Under the pieces are notes generated by a model. The model saw only the letters and a program-made list of their open reading frames with translations. It was not told where the DNA came from and did not search any database. Positions 9,576 to 16,398 of a stretch of DNA of 64,000 bases are shown one piece after another. The position numbers and the translations under genes were made by a program. The DNA comes from Sphingomonas sp. Mn802worker (GTDB lineage: Bacteria; Pseudomonadota; Alphaproteobacteria; Sphingomonadales; Sphingomonadaceae). The stretch lies in contig NZ_AORY01000015.1 in NCBI RefSeq assembly GCF_000382485.1, positions 62,001 to 126,000 on the forward strand, read 5' to 3'. Each line of letters starts with the position of its first letter. Position 1 is the first letter of the stretch.

Positions 9576-11236
9576 GGGGTGCAGCCGCACTTGAACGGTT
9601 TCAGCCGCTCGGCCGCGCACTGATGCTGCCGATCGCGGTGCTGCCCGTCGCCGCACTGCTGCTGCGGCTGGGGCAGCCCGATCTGTTGTCGATCCCCTTC
9701 GTCGCGGCGGCGGGACAGGCGATCTTCGACAATCTGGGTCTGCTGTTTGCTGCGGGAGTCGCCATCGGTCTTGCACGCGAGAACCACGGCGCTGCGGCGC
9801 TGGCAGGGATTGTATGCTTTCTCGTCGCGACGGAAGGGGCGAAATCGCTGCTCGTCGCAGGCTCGGCCACGAACGGCGACGCCGCGGTCGCGGCGCTGAT
9901 GGAGGCGAGCTGGCGGGCGAAGGAGATCGCGAAACTGTCGGTGCCGGCCGGCATCCTTTCCGGCCTGATCGCGGGCGCCTTGTACAACCGCTTCAGCGAT
10001 ATCCGGCTTCCGCCCTATCTCGGCTTCTTCGCCGGGCGCCGCTTCGTCCCCATCATTGCAGGCTTGGCGGGCATCGCACTTGCGTTGGCGTTCGGCATCG
10101 GCTTTCCCTGGTTCGAGCGCGGCGTCGATGCGCTGAGCCGCTGGGTCGTCGCGGCCGGTCCGATCGGATTGTTCCTGTATGGCTTCCTCAACCGCCTGCT
10201 GCTGGTGACGGGGTTGCACCACATCCTCAACAATCTCGCGTGGTTCGTACTCGGCGACTTCGGCGGCGCGACGGGCGACCTGAAGCGCTTCTTCGCGGGC
10301 GACCCGAGTGCGGGCGCGTTCATGTCGGGTTTCTTCCCGGTCATGATGTTCGGCCTGCCCGCCGCGTGTCTGGCCATGTACCGCGCCGCACCGCCGGGTC
10401 GCCGCGCGGGGGTGGCGGGATTGTACCTGAGCCTGGGGCTCACCTCGTTCCTGACCGGCGTCACCGAGCCGATTGAATTCACGTTCCTGTTTCTCGCCCC
10501 GGCGCTGTTCGCGATCCATGCCGTGCTGACCGGTGTCGCGATGGTGGTGATGAACGCCGTTGGCGTAAAGCTGGGGTTCGGGTTCTCGGCCGGGTTGCTC
10601 GATTATGTGCTGAATTACGGGCTGGCGACCAGGCCGTTGCTGCTGCTGCCGATCGGCGCCGGCTATGCCGCGATCTATTATCTGGTGTTCAGCTGGACGA
10701 TCAGGCACCTCGATCTGCCAACGCCGGGGCGAGAAGAGCGGCCATCGACAGCTGCGACTCCTGCACCGGCCGGCACGATTCAGGCCCGTGCGGCCAGCTT
10801 CACCGCGGCATTGGGCGGCGCCGCCAACCTGACGTCGATCGATGCCTGCACCACGCGCCTCAGGCTCATCGTCGCCGACGCCCAGGCGATTGATCGTCCG
10901 GCGCTTGCAGATTTGCAGGTGCGCGGGGTCGTAGACCTTGGGCGCGGACGCGTGCAGATCGTCGTCGGCCCCGAAGCGGATCAACTGGCAGCGGCAATGC
11001 GCAGCGGGCGCGGACTTCAGAACAGTGAAGCGCAAAAGCCCGTGCGCGGGGCAGACGACACCCATCCTGACCTGCGCGCGGCGTTGGTCGAGGCTGGAGC
11101 CACGCACGTCTTTGCGCGTGGTCGACGGGTGGTCGCGACGCCGTACTCCGCAGCACTGGAGACAGCCGCATCGCGGCAATCGTACGTGCGCGCGGTGTCG
11201 CGGATCGGCGAAGATGTTCACGTCCTGACGAACTGA
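9572..11236 (+). CDS. nagE: N-acetylglucosamine PTS permease, EIICB
   Basis: 554 aa starting at the ATG that overlaps the previous stop (ATGA). The first 380 residues form a hydrophobic IIC permease of the glucose/GlcNAc family (LGRALMLPIAVLPVAALLLRLG; GLHHILNNLAW; SFLTGVTEPIEFTF). A IIB domain follows with phospho-Cys426 in SIDACTTRLRL. The final 60 residues (DLRAALVEAGATHVFARGRRVV) look like a second, degenerate IIB unit without cysteine. There is no IIA domain; the upstream fusion supplies it. It imports GlcNAc and phosphorylates it to GlcNAc-6-phosphate at the inner membrane. GlcNAc rather than glucose specificity is inferred from the nag context. Confidence 0.92.
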   Translation: MRGAAALERFQPLGRALMLPIAVLPVAALLLRLGQPDLLSIPFVAAAGQAIFDNLGLLFAAGVAIGLARENHGAAALAGIVCFLVATEGAKSLLVAGSATNGDAAVAALMEASWRAKEIAKLSVPAGILSGLIAGALYNRFSDIRLPPYLGFFAGRRFVPIIAGLAGIALALAFGIGFPWFERGVDALSRWVVAAGPIGLFLYGFLNRLLLVTGLHHILNNLAWFVLGDFGGATGDLKRFFAGDPSAGAFMSGFFPVMMFGLPAACLAMYRAAPPGRRAGVAGLYLSLGLTSFLTGVTEPIEFTFLFLAPALFAIHAVLTGVAMVVMNAVGVKLGFGFSAGLLDYVLNYGLATRPLLLLPIGAGYAAIYYLVFSWTIRHLDLPTPGREERPSTAATPAPAGTIQARAASFTAALGGAANLTSIDACTTRLRLIVADAQAIDRPALADLQVRGVVDLGRGRVQIVVGPEADQLAAAMRSGRGLQNSEAQKPVRGADDTHPDLRAALVEAGATHVFARGRRVVATPYSAALETAASRQSYVRAVSRIGEDVHVLTN

Positions 11237-11261
11237 GGCCCGACGCAACTTTGCGTGCCTC
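11235..11261 (+). terminator. Possible terminator hairpin after nagE
   Basis: Starting in the nagE stop codon, GAGGC pairs with GCCTC, enclosing a second stem ACGCA/TGCGT with loop ACTT; CCG is bulged on the 5' side. No uridine run follows, so intrinsic termination is uncertain. Confidence 0.3.
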
Positions 11262-11438
11262 TCGCGGCACAGCCATCGTCAAACGAGACCGGACCCCCCT
11301 TTAACGGGCATCTGTATCGCCGTTGACGGTTCGGAGGCGCTCGCCCAGTTGCAGGCCAAGTAGCTGCATCAATGCCGCACCGTCCGACATGATCCCGGAT
11401 CGCACGTTATGCTACTCGCGGGCAGGGCCGCGCAGATC
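11262..11438. other. Non-coding gap, no recognisable gene
   Basis: There is no supported reading frame. A short open stretch reading IAVDGSEALAQLQAK then stop (about 11320-11365, + strand) resembles the tail of a lost gene, but it is too short to identify. This marks the left end of the decayed segment. Confidence 0.4.
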
Positions 11439-11930
11439 TCATGGTAGGCGCAGCGTATCCCCGACGTGGCGCAGCTTGTCTGGCTCAGGGACGATATAGA
11501 TCACCGCGAAACGCCCGTCGCGCAGCTCGATCGTTTGTTCGGAGCACCTTTCTACGATTGATGCTGACGTAGCCGGGCAGGCCGTTGATCGTCCCGTGTG
11601 TAGCAGGCCGAGGATGGTAGGCATGCTTGCGCGGCTGCTTTGGAAGAGCCGCAATTTCGCAATGCAGGCCGCGGGCGATGTTCAGAAAGGCAACCTTGCA
11701 ACGTTCGTCCGAGTGGATCGCACCTCCTCGGCCAGCAGCGCTGAGAATGCCGCTGCATCGCCTCTGCTGGCGATGACGAAGAAGGCGGGGGCGATCGCCT
11801 TCGCCCGCTGCACAACCAAGCGCGGTCGGGCTGCCTGAAGGTGCCGGTGGGTGTGGCGCGCGAGCTGGCGCGCCATGTCCGGTTCCCATCCGGGGATCGC
11901 GGCGATCTCCGGTAGCGGCGTCTCTAGCAA
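11439..11930 (-). pseudogene. Remnant of an ECF41/SigJ-type sigma factor (C-terminal half, frameshifted)
   Basis: Three reading frames join to give one recognisable protein. The first reads EIAAIPGWEPDMARQLARHT, the end of sigma region 4, then SRGDAAAFSALLAEEV. A second frame continues GGAIHSDERCKVAFLN and NGLPGYVSI. A third ends ELRDGRFAVIYIVPEPDKL. These match, in order, the sigma-4 end and the SnoaL-like C-terminal extension typical of SigJ/ECF41 factors (AEDV..HSDGGGK, NG.PG, AAIY.VRNPDKL). At least two frameshifts separate them, and the sigma-2 region is missing or unrecognisable. It cannot make a functional sigma factor. The order and spacing of the motifs make chance similarity unlikely. 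Confidence 0.65.
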
Positions 11931-12084
11931 GTCTTAGAGCGAGAGGTCGTAAGGATGCTCTGAATGAGTCGAGGCTCCAATCCGGCGCCAATGTCATTGC
12001 CGGATGGGTGCGGCGTAGAAGCGAAGCTCGCCTCCGTGCATCCGTACGCAACATGAACGAGCGTCCGGCTCTATGTCACCCAGG

Positions 12085-12674
12085 TCAGTACGGCGGGACA
12101 ACCCGGGCGCGCTGCTCACGGGCCGCCTCAGTCCACCACGCCAGATCATCGGCAAATCGCGGAAAAGACCTGGTGAGAGCCGCACCGCCGTCACCGAAGG
12201 GGCTTCCCGTGTCGTCGAGGGTGCTACTGATCCCGCCGACTGTCAGAGTGCTAAAGATTACGACCATCCCCATCTCAGTGAGCGTGCCGTGCCAAGCGAC
12301 GCTGGCATGTGCTCCCGCTAGGCGTCCGGCGGAATAGCTGGCGATTGCGGCAGGGCGCCAGAACCATTCATCGAGGAAATGATCGGTCAGGTTCTTGAGA
12401 TTCGGCGGCAGGCCCCAATCATATCGCCCGTAACGAAGACGAAGGAGTCGGCGGCGCGGATCTTGCCGGCGAGATCCTCCAGCGCTGGCGGCGCCTCGCC
12501 CTTCGTATATTCCTTGTACATGCGGTCGAGCATCGGAAGCCCGATTGCGCGAGCATCGATGAGTTCGGGCTCCGCGCCGCGTGCGGCGAAGCCGCCGACC
12601 AGATAATTGGCAAGCCGGATGCCTTGCCGATCGGAACGGTAGGAGCCGTAGAGGATCAGAATACGGTCGGCCAT
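12085..12674 (-). pseudogene. NAD(P)H-dependent FMN reductase-family gene broken by one frameshift
   Basis: The N-terminal frame starts MADRILILYGSYRSDRQG, the flavodoxin-like phosphate-binding loop, and runs to FVFVTGD. The remaining frame continues YDWGLPPNLKNLTDHFLDEW and later STLTVGGISSTLDDTG to ARVVPPY. Restoring one base at about 12422-12424 (GATAT to GAATAT) rejoins the motif to give a 196-residue NADPH-dependent FMN reductase-like protein with no other defect. Because the rest is perfectly preserved, this is either a very recent mutation or a sequencing/assembly error. If translated as read, the product stops soon after the FMN-binding core. GGAAGAAGAA precedes the ATG. Confidence 0.75.
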
Positions 12675-12699
12675 GGTTCTTCTTCCATGATAACTCGGC

Positions 12700-12999
12700 C
12701 TTACCATCTCGACTTGCCCGAGCCGCCTCACTGCCTGGCGGCGACGGCGTCCAATCCTCGAGGTCGAGCTACTACTCGACACCTCGGAGCGTTCCGTCGT
12801 CGATCTGGCCGGCGCGATGCCTTTGGACCAGCTCGTCCCGGTCGGCCTCCACCGCCGCATTGATGACGTCAAAGCTGCGAGCGATTGCTCGGAATTCATT
12901 CCTCCGCAGTGCTGTCGAACGCCTCGCGTCACCGCCTATGATCTGACGCCGGAGGAGTATCTTTACAGAAGGTGCATGCAGAGATAGTGGCCATCGCAT
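12700..12999 (-). pseudogene. C-terminal remnant of a Na+/H+ antiporter
   Basis: The frame reads RNEFRAIARSFDVINAAVEA then DRDELVQRHRAGQIDDGTLR, followed by GVE, two consecutive TAG codons and LDLEDW. This resembles the cytoplasmic tail of CPA1-type (NhaP/Nha1) antiporters, whose ending is like ERDELVRLR..GEIDDETLRRLEHELDLEE. The two stops fall where a His/Gln-Glu pair is expected and each can arise by a single base change. No membrane-spanning part is present. The boundaries are approximate. Confidence 0.45.
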
Positions 13000-13209
13000 C
13001 GCAGGAGTTGGGAGAACGTGGCACCTGTATGGACGCTAACCCTCGAGCACTAAGTTGGTTGGGGGCCATGTCGCCAGGGGCTTGGTCTTTGTGTCGGGAG
13101 TAAAGCTAGTTAGCAGGTTCTAGCGAGTTTTCTTCTGGCACCATATCTTGTCAGCGGTGCATCGCAGGCTGGCGTATCGCTGCCGATCCTGCGATGGAGC
13201 GCCGACTGT
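13000..13209. other. Gap before tRNA-Gln with no recognisable feature
   Basis: No supported coding frame is visible on either strand. The tRNA promoter must lie in the right-hand part, but no clear -35/-10 pair was identified. Confidence 0.4.
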
Positions 13210-13284
13210 TGGGGCGTCGCCAAGCGGTAAGGCACCGGTTTTTGGTACCGGCATTCGTAGGTTCGAATCCTGCCGCCCCAGCCA
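13210..13284 (+). tRNA. tRNA-Gln (anticodon UUG)
   Basis: A 75-nt cloverleaf including encoded CCA. Acceptor TGGGGCG pairs with CGCCCCA; the D-arm is GCC/GGC; the anticodon stem CCGGT/ACCGG closes loop TTTTGGT, giving anticodon TTG; the T-arm contains GGTTCGAATCC. The discriminator is G. An integrase fragment begins about 130 bp downstream. Confidence 0.95.
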
Positions 13285-13415
13285 GTTTCTCTCCTAAGTC
13301 ATTGTTATAGCTAAAAAGCGTCCCCGCTCCGCCTCCGGCATCCGCGGGAGGGGTGACGTGTCGTCTGACGCATTTGGCGTCCGCGACCTCGGGAACAGGG
13401 GCTTTCGCCTTGGCT

Positions 13416-13470
13416 ATGCGTCACACCAACCTCGAGCGCCGCGGGCGCCATTTCTATTATCGTGCATCGT
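13416..13470 (+). pseudogene. Truncated start of a tyrosine integrase-like gene
   Basis: From the ATG at 13416 the frame reads MRHTNLERRGRHFYYRA, similar to the DUF6538-like N-terminus of many proteobacterial phage/island integrases (L.RRG..YYFR). Similarity stops after about 17-18 codons; the frame then runs into the opposite-strand gene and ends at 13511. A remnant this short cannot be proven, but its position just downstream of a tRNA gene is where island integrases sit. Confidence 0.35.
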
Positions 13471-14170
13471 TCACACTGGTTGGGAAGGTTGTGCCGGCCT
13501 GCGGCCGGAGGTCGTGAGCTTGTTCCTGCGGGCGAGCTGCTCTGTCTCGATCATCTCGCGCAGGAGGAGGCTCCTGAGTGAGGTCGGGTCGTTCGTATTC
13601 AGATAGGCGGCGAACTCGTCGAGACGATGGTGCTGCCACTTGAACCAGTCGAGGAAGCGATCCCGCTCCCATACCTCGCCGAAGCGGATGGACCAGAAGG
13701 CGTCAGTGGAGATGCCGCGCCGCAGTTCGACGCGCGGTCGTTCCTTTCCGCCCGCGTTGCGCACGACGATCGTTCGCTTGAGCTCTGCCGACCTTTTCGC
13801 CAGGTCGGCCGCCGAGGACGAGGGTCTCAGCCGTAACGGAGATCTGCTCGGCGAATCGCTCCGCCCCGATGAGTTGCAGGGCCTTAGTCGTGAGGAGCGG
13901 TGAACCGGAGTAGCGATCGACGGCGCGGATGCGACGCTCGGCCTGTGCTGGATCGTCGCAGGCGAGCACGAGATCGACGATCCGGCCGTGCACGTGCATG
14001 TGCACGTGCCCGTGATCGTCGACGAGTTCGCGCCGGATCACCAGGGCAGCCGACGCGTCGATGCCGAGCACGGCGCGGACGTGCAGCGAGACAACCGTGT
14101 CTTCAGACGTGCTCGTCCACGAGGACGTCTCGCCGAGGCTTATGACGGCAGGGATGAGAGGACGGGTCAT
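13471..14170 (-). pseudogene. Gene of unknown function split by one frameshift
   Basis: The first frame starts at the ATG at 14170 (MTRPLIPAVISLGETSSWTS) and reads well to ISVTAETLVLGG. The second frame resumes ADLAKRSAELKRTIVVRNAG and continues through FWSIRFGEVWERDRFLDWFK to the stop at 13471. One extra base near 13808-13813 separates them; corrected, the product would be about 232 residues. The protein is soluble-looking, with a His/Val run HVHMHVH, and matches no family I recognise. Whether the shift is a mutation, a sequencing error or programmed slippage cannot be decided here; the nearby CGAAAAGG is not a classical slippery heptamer. Confidence 0.55.
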
Positions 14171-14172
14171 GG

Positions 14173-14194
14173 CGGCTCCGGTGTTGTGGAGCCG
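14173..14194 (-). promoter_or_regulatory. Hairpin containing the Shine-Dalgarno of the 13471-14170 gene
   Basis: CGGCTCC pairs with GGAGCCG across an 8-nt loop, ending 2 nt before the ATG at 14170 on the minus strand. The only Shine-Dalgarno-like sequence (GGAG) lies inside the 3' arm, so folding would hide it. Confidence 0.4.
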
Positions 14195-14289
14195 TGAGAT
14201 GGAAGCCGCTTGAGGCCGAGCGCTAGGCGTCTACGAAGCCATAGCCTTTGGCGCGGCGGTCAGCGCTTATTGGCACAGGATAAAGGAAT

Positions 14290-14363
14290 TGGATGCCCGA
14301 CAAGGACTCGAACCTTGATTGACGGAGTCAGAGTCCGCTCTCTTACCATTAGAGGATCGGGCA
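14290..14363 (-). tRNA. tRNA-Gln (anticodon CUG)
   Basis: A 74-nt cloverleaf with encoded CCA on the minus strand. Acceptor TGCCCGA pairs with TCGGGCA; the anticodon stem GCGGA/TCCGT closes loop CTCTGAC, giving anticodon CTG; the T-arm contains GGTTCGAGTCC. The discriminator is T. It is opposite in direction to the UUG isoacceptor about 1 kb away. Confidence 0.95.
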
Positions 14364-14509
14364 ACGAGGGCGCGTCTCTATGCCGGGGGTTGGCGGCTGT
14401 CAACGCCCATTTGCGGTGTGCCGCTTGCCGCGCGGCGGACGCCCTGCTAACTTCTTGTTCAAGCACCGGCGGATCGCTTTTCACAAGCGGTTCGTGACGG
14501 AAGAAAAAA

Positions 14510-15589
14510 GTGAGACAGACGGCAATGGTGGAGATACCCGCCGAATTGCCGCGCCGGCGGGTTCCCGATCCCGCCCGTTCGGCAAGGCAGCAAGTACCGC
14601 AAGCGCGCAGCGGTCCCGATCTGCGTGGCCCGCGCGCCGGCTATGCGCGGCATTACGCCGCGCTCGATCTCGGCACCAACAATTGCCGGCTGCTGATCGC
14701 ACGGCCGCAGGGCGAGGGCTTTGCGGTGGTGGATGCCTTTTCGCGCATCGTCCGGTTGGGGGAGGGGCTCGCCTCGTCGGGCCGGTTGTCCGATCAGGCG
14801 ATCGAGCGCACGATCGCGGCGCTGAAGGTTTGTTCGGACAAGCTCCGCCGTCGCAACGTCACGCTGGCGCGCTCGGTCGCGACCGAGGCATGCCGCCGCG
14901 CGTCGAACGGCCATGATTTCATCGCGCGCGCCTATGACGAGACGGGCATCCACCTCGACATCATTTCCGCCGAGGAAGAGGCGCGGCTGGCGGTGCTCGG
15001 CTGCCATGCGCTGCTCGAGCCCGGAACCGGCCCGGCGCTGGTGTTCGACATCGGCGGGGGGTCGACCGAACTGGTGCTGATCGACACGCGCGGCACCGTG
15101 CCGACGGTCAAGGACTGGCATTCCGCCCCATGGGGTGTCGTGTCGCTGACCGAGAGCGCGGGCGGCGGCGACAACGCGGCCGAACGCGCGGCGAGTTACG
15201 CGCGGATGCGCGCGTTGGTGCGTGACAGCTTCGCGCCCTTCGCCGCGCGACTGCCCTCGCCCGGCGAGCGCCCCCGCCTGCTCGGCACCAGCGGCACCGT
15301 GACGACGCTGGCGAGCGTGCACCTGGAGCTGGAACGGTATGATCGCGCCAAGGTCGACGGGCTGATCGCGCCCGCTGCGGCGATGCGCCGGATCAGCCAG
15401 GATCTCGCCGGCATGTCGATCAGCGAGCGCGCGCGTTTCCCGTGCATCGGGCGCGAGCGCGCCGATCTGGTGGTGGCGGGCTGCGCGATCCTCGAAGGCA
15501 TCCTCGACCTGTGGCCGGCCGAGCGGCTGGGCATCGCCGATCGCGGCATTCGCGAGGGTATCCTCCGCCGATTAATGGAAGCACGCTGA
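14510..15589 (+). CDS. ppx: Ppx/GppA-family exopolyphosphatase
   Basis: 359 aa from the GTG at 14510 (GGAAG 6 nt upstream); an ATG at 14525 is also possible. The ASKHA-type phosphate-binding motifs are clear: ALDLGTNNCRLLIA (about residues 48-61) and VFDIGGGSTELVLI (about 180-193), with the family stretch VATEACRRASNGHDF between them. It degrades polyphosphate or pppGpp in the cytoplasm. At about 360 residues it is a short Ppx/GppA without the C-terminal HD-like domain of longer members. The next gene, rlmE, starts 3 bp after the stop, an arrangement common in Alphaproteobacteria. Confidence 0.9.
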   Translation: MRQTAMVEIPAELPRRRVPDPARSARQQVPQARSGPDLRGPRAGYARHYAALDLGTNNCRLLIARPQGEGFAVVDAFSRIVRLGEGLASSGRLSDQAIERTIAALKVCSDKLRRRNVTLARSVATEACRRASNGHDFIARAYDETGIHLDIISAEEEARLAVLGCHALLEPGTGPALVFDIGGGSTELVLIDTRGTVPTVKDWHSAPWGVVSLTESAGGGDNAAERAASYARMRALVRDSFAPFAARLPSPGERPRLLGTSGTVTTLASVHLELERYDRAKVDGLIAPAAAMRRISQDLAGMSISERARFPCIGRERADLVVAGCAILEGILDLWPAERLGIADRGIREGILRRLMEAR

Positions 15590-15592
15590 GCG

Positions 15593-16294
15593 ATGTCTAG
15601 AGGAGGATCAGGCGGTCGCACCCGCGTCCGCACCGCGCGCGGGCGCAGCGCGCAGTCGACCCGCTGGCTGGAGCGGCAGCTGAACGACCCTTACGTCCGC
15701 AAGGCGAAGGCCGAGGGCTATCGCAGCCGCGCGGCGTACAAGCTGCTCGAACTCGACGAGCGCTTCGGTTTCCTGCGCGGGCAGAAGAAGATCATCGATC
15801 TGGGCATCGCGCCGGGCGGGTGGAGCCAGGTGGTGAAGCGCCGCACGCCTGCTGCGACCGTGGTCGGCATCGACCTGCTGCCGGTCGACCCGATCGACGG
15901 CGTGACGATCCTGCAGATGGACTTCATGGACGATGCCGCGCCCGACCGGCTGACCGAGGCGCTGGGCGGTGCCGCCGATCTCGTCCTGTCCGACATGGCG
16001 GCGAACACCGTCGGCCACCAGCAGACCGACCATCTGCGCACGATGGCGCTGGTCGAGGCCGGGCTCGCCTTCGCGATCGACGTGCTGCGCCCCGGTGGCG
16101 CCTATGTCGCCAAGGTGTTCGCGGGCGGCGCCGATGCCGATCTGGTTGCGGAGATGAAGCGCAACTTCGCGACGGTGAAGCACGCCAAGCCGCCAGCCAG
16201 CCGCAAGGACTCATCCGAATGGTACGTGATCGCGCAAGGCTTCAAGCGCAGTGTGCGTGATGCCGCTGACGGGCCGGTCGACACGGAAGCGTGA
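15593..16294 (+). CDS. rlmE: 23S rRNA 2'-O-ribose U2552 methyltransferase
   Basis: 233 aa of the RlmE/FtsJ family, with a basic N-terminal extension rich in Gly/Arg. The SAM site is IIDLGIAPGGWSQV. The catalytic K-D-K-E tetrad is readable as Lys in RAAYKLLELD, Asp in LVLSDMAAN, Lys in AYVAKVF and Glu in SSEWYVIA. It methylates U2552 of 23S rRNA late in 50S assembly. It follows ppx by 3 bp and is probably co-transcribed with it. Confidence 0.95.
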   Translation: MSRGGSGGRTRVRTARGRSAQSTRWLERQLNDPYVRKAKAEGYRSRAAYKLLELDERFGFLRGQKKIIDLGIAPGGWSQVVKRRTPAATVVGIDLLPVDPIDGVTILQMDFMDDAAPDRLTEALGGAADLVLSDMAANTVGHQQTDHLRTMALVEAGLAFAIDVLRPGGAYVAKVFAGGADADLVAEMKRNFATVKHAKPPASRKDSSEWYVIAQGFKRSVRDAADGPVDTEA

Positions 16295-16398
16295 CGCCCA
16301 TGCATCCAACCGGCGGATCGACCGTTCGCGCAGAGCTGGTCATGTAGCCGGCGGGCTGCCGGATCGGGGCCGATCGTCGCTGGAGAAAGGTTGGTCGC

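Noticed and set aside
9185..11248. 687-codon minus-strand open frame opposite the PTS genes
   Set aside because: Composition (Arg/Gln/Asp-rich, no fold motifs) is that of an antisense shadow of nagE.
13990..14009. Palindrome GCACGTGCA-TG-TGCACGTGC as a possible operator
   Set aside because: It lies inside coding sequence and is explained by the His-Val codon repeats.
16348..16375. Two overlapping hairpins (CCGGC/GCCGG and GATCGG/CCGATC) as a terminator after rlmE
   Set aside because: Stems of 5-6 bp and no T-run; short palindromes are common at this GC content.
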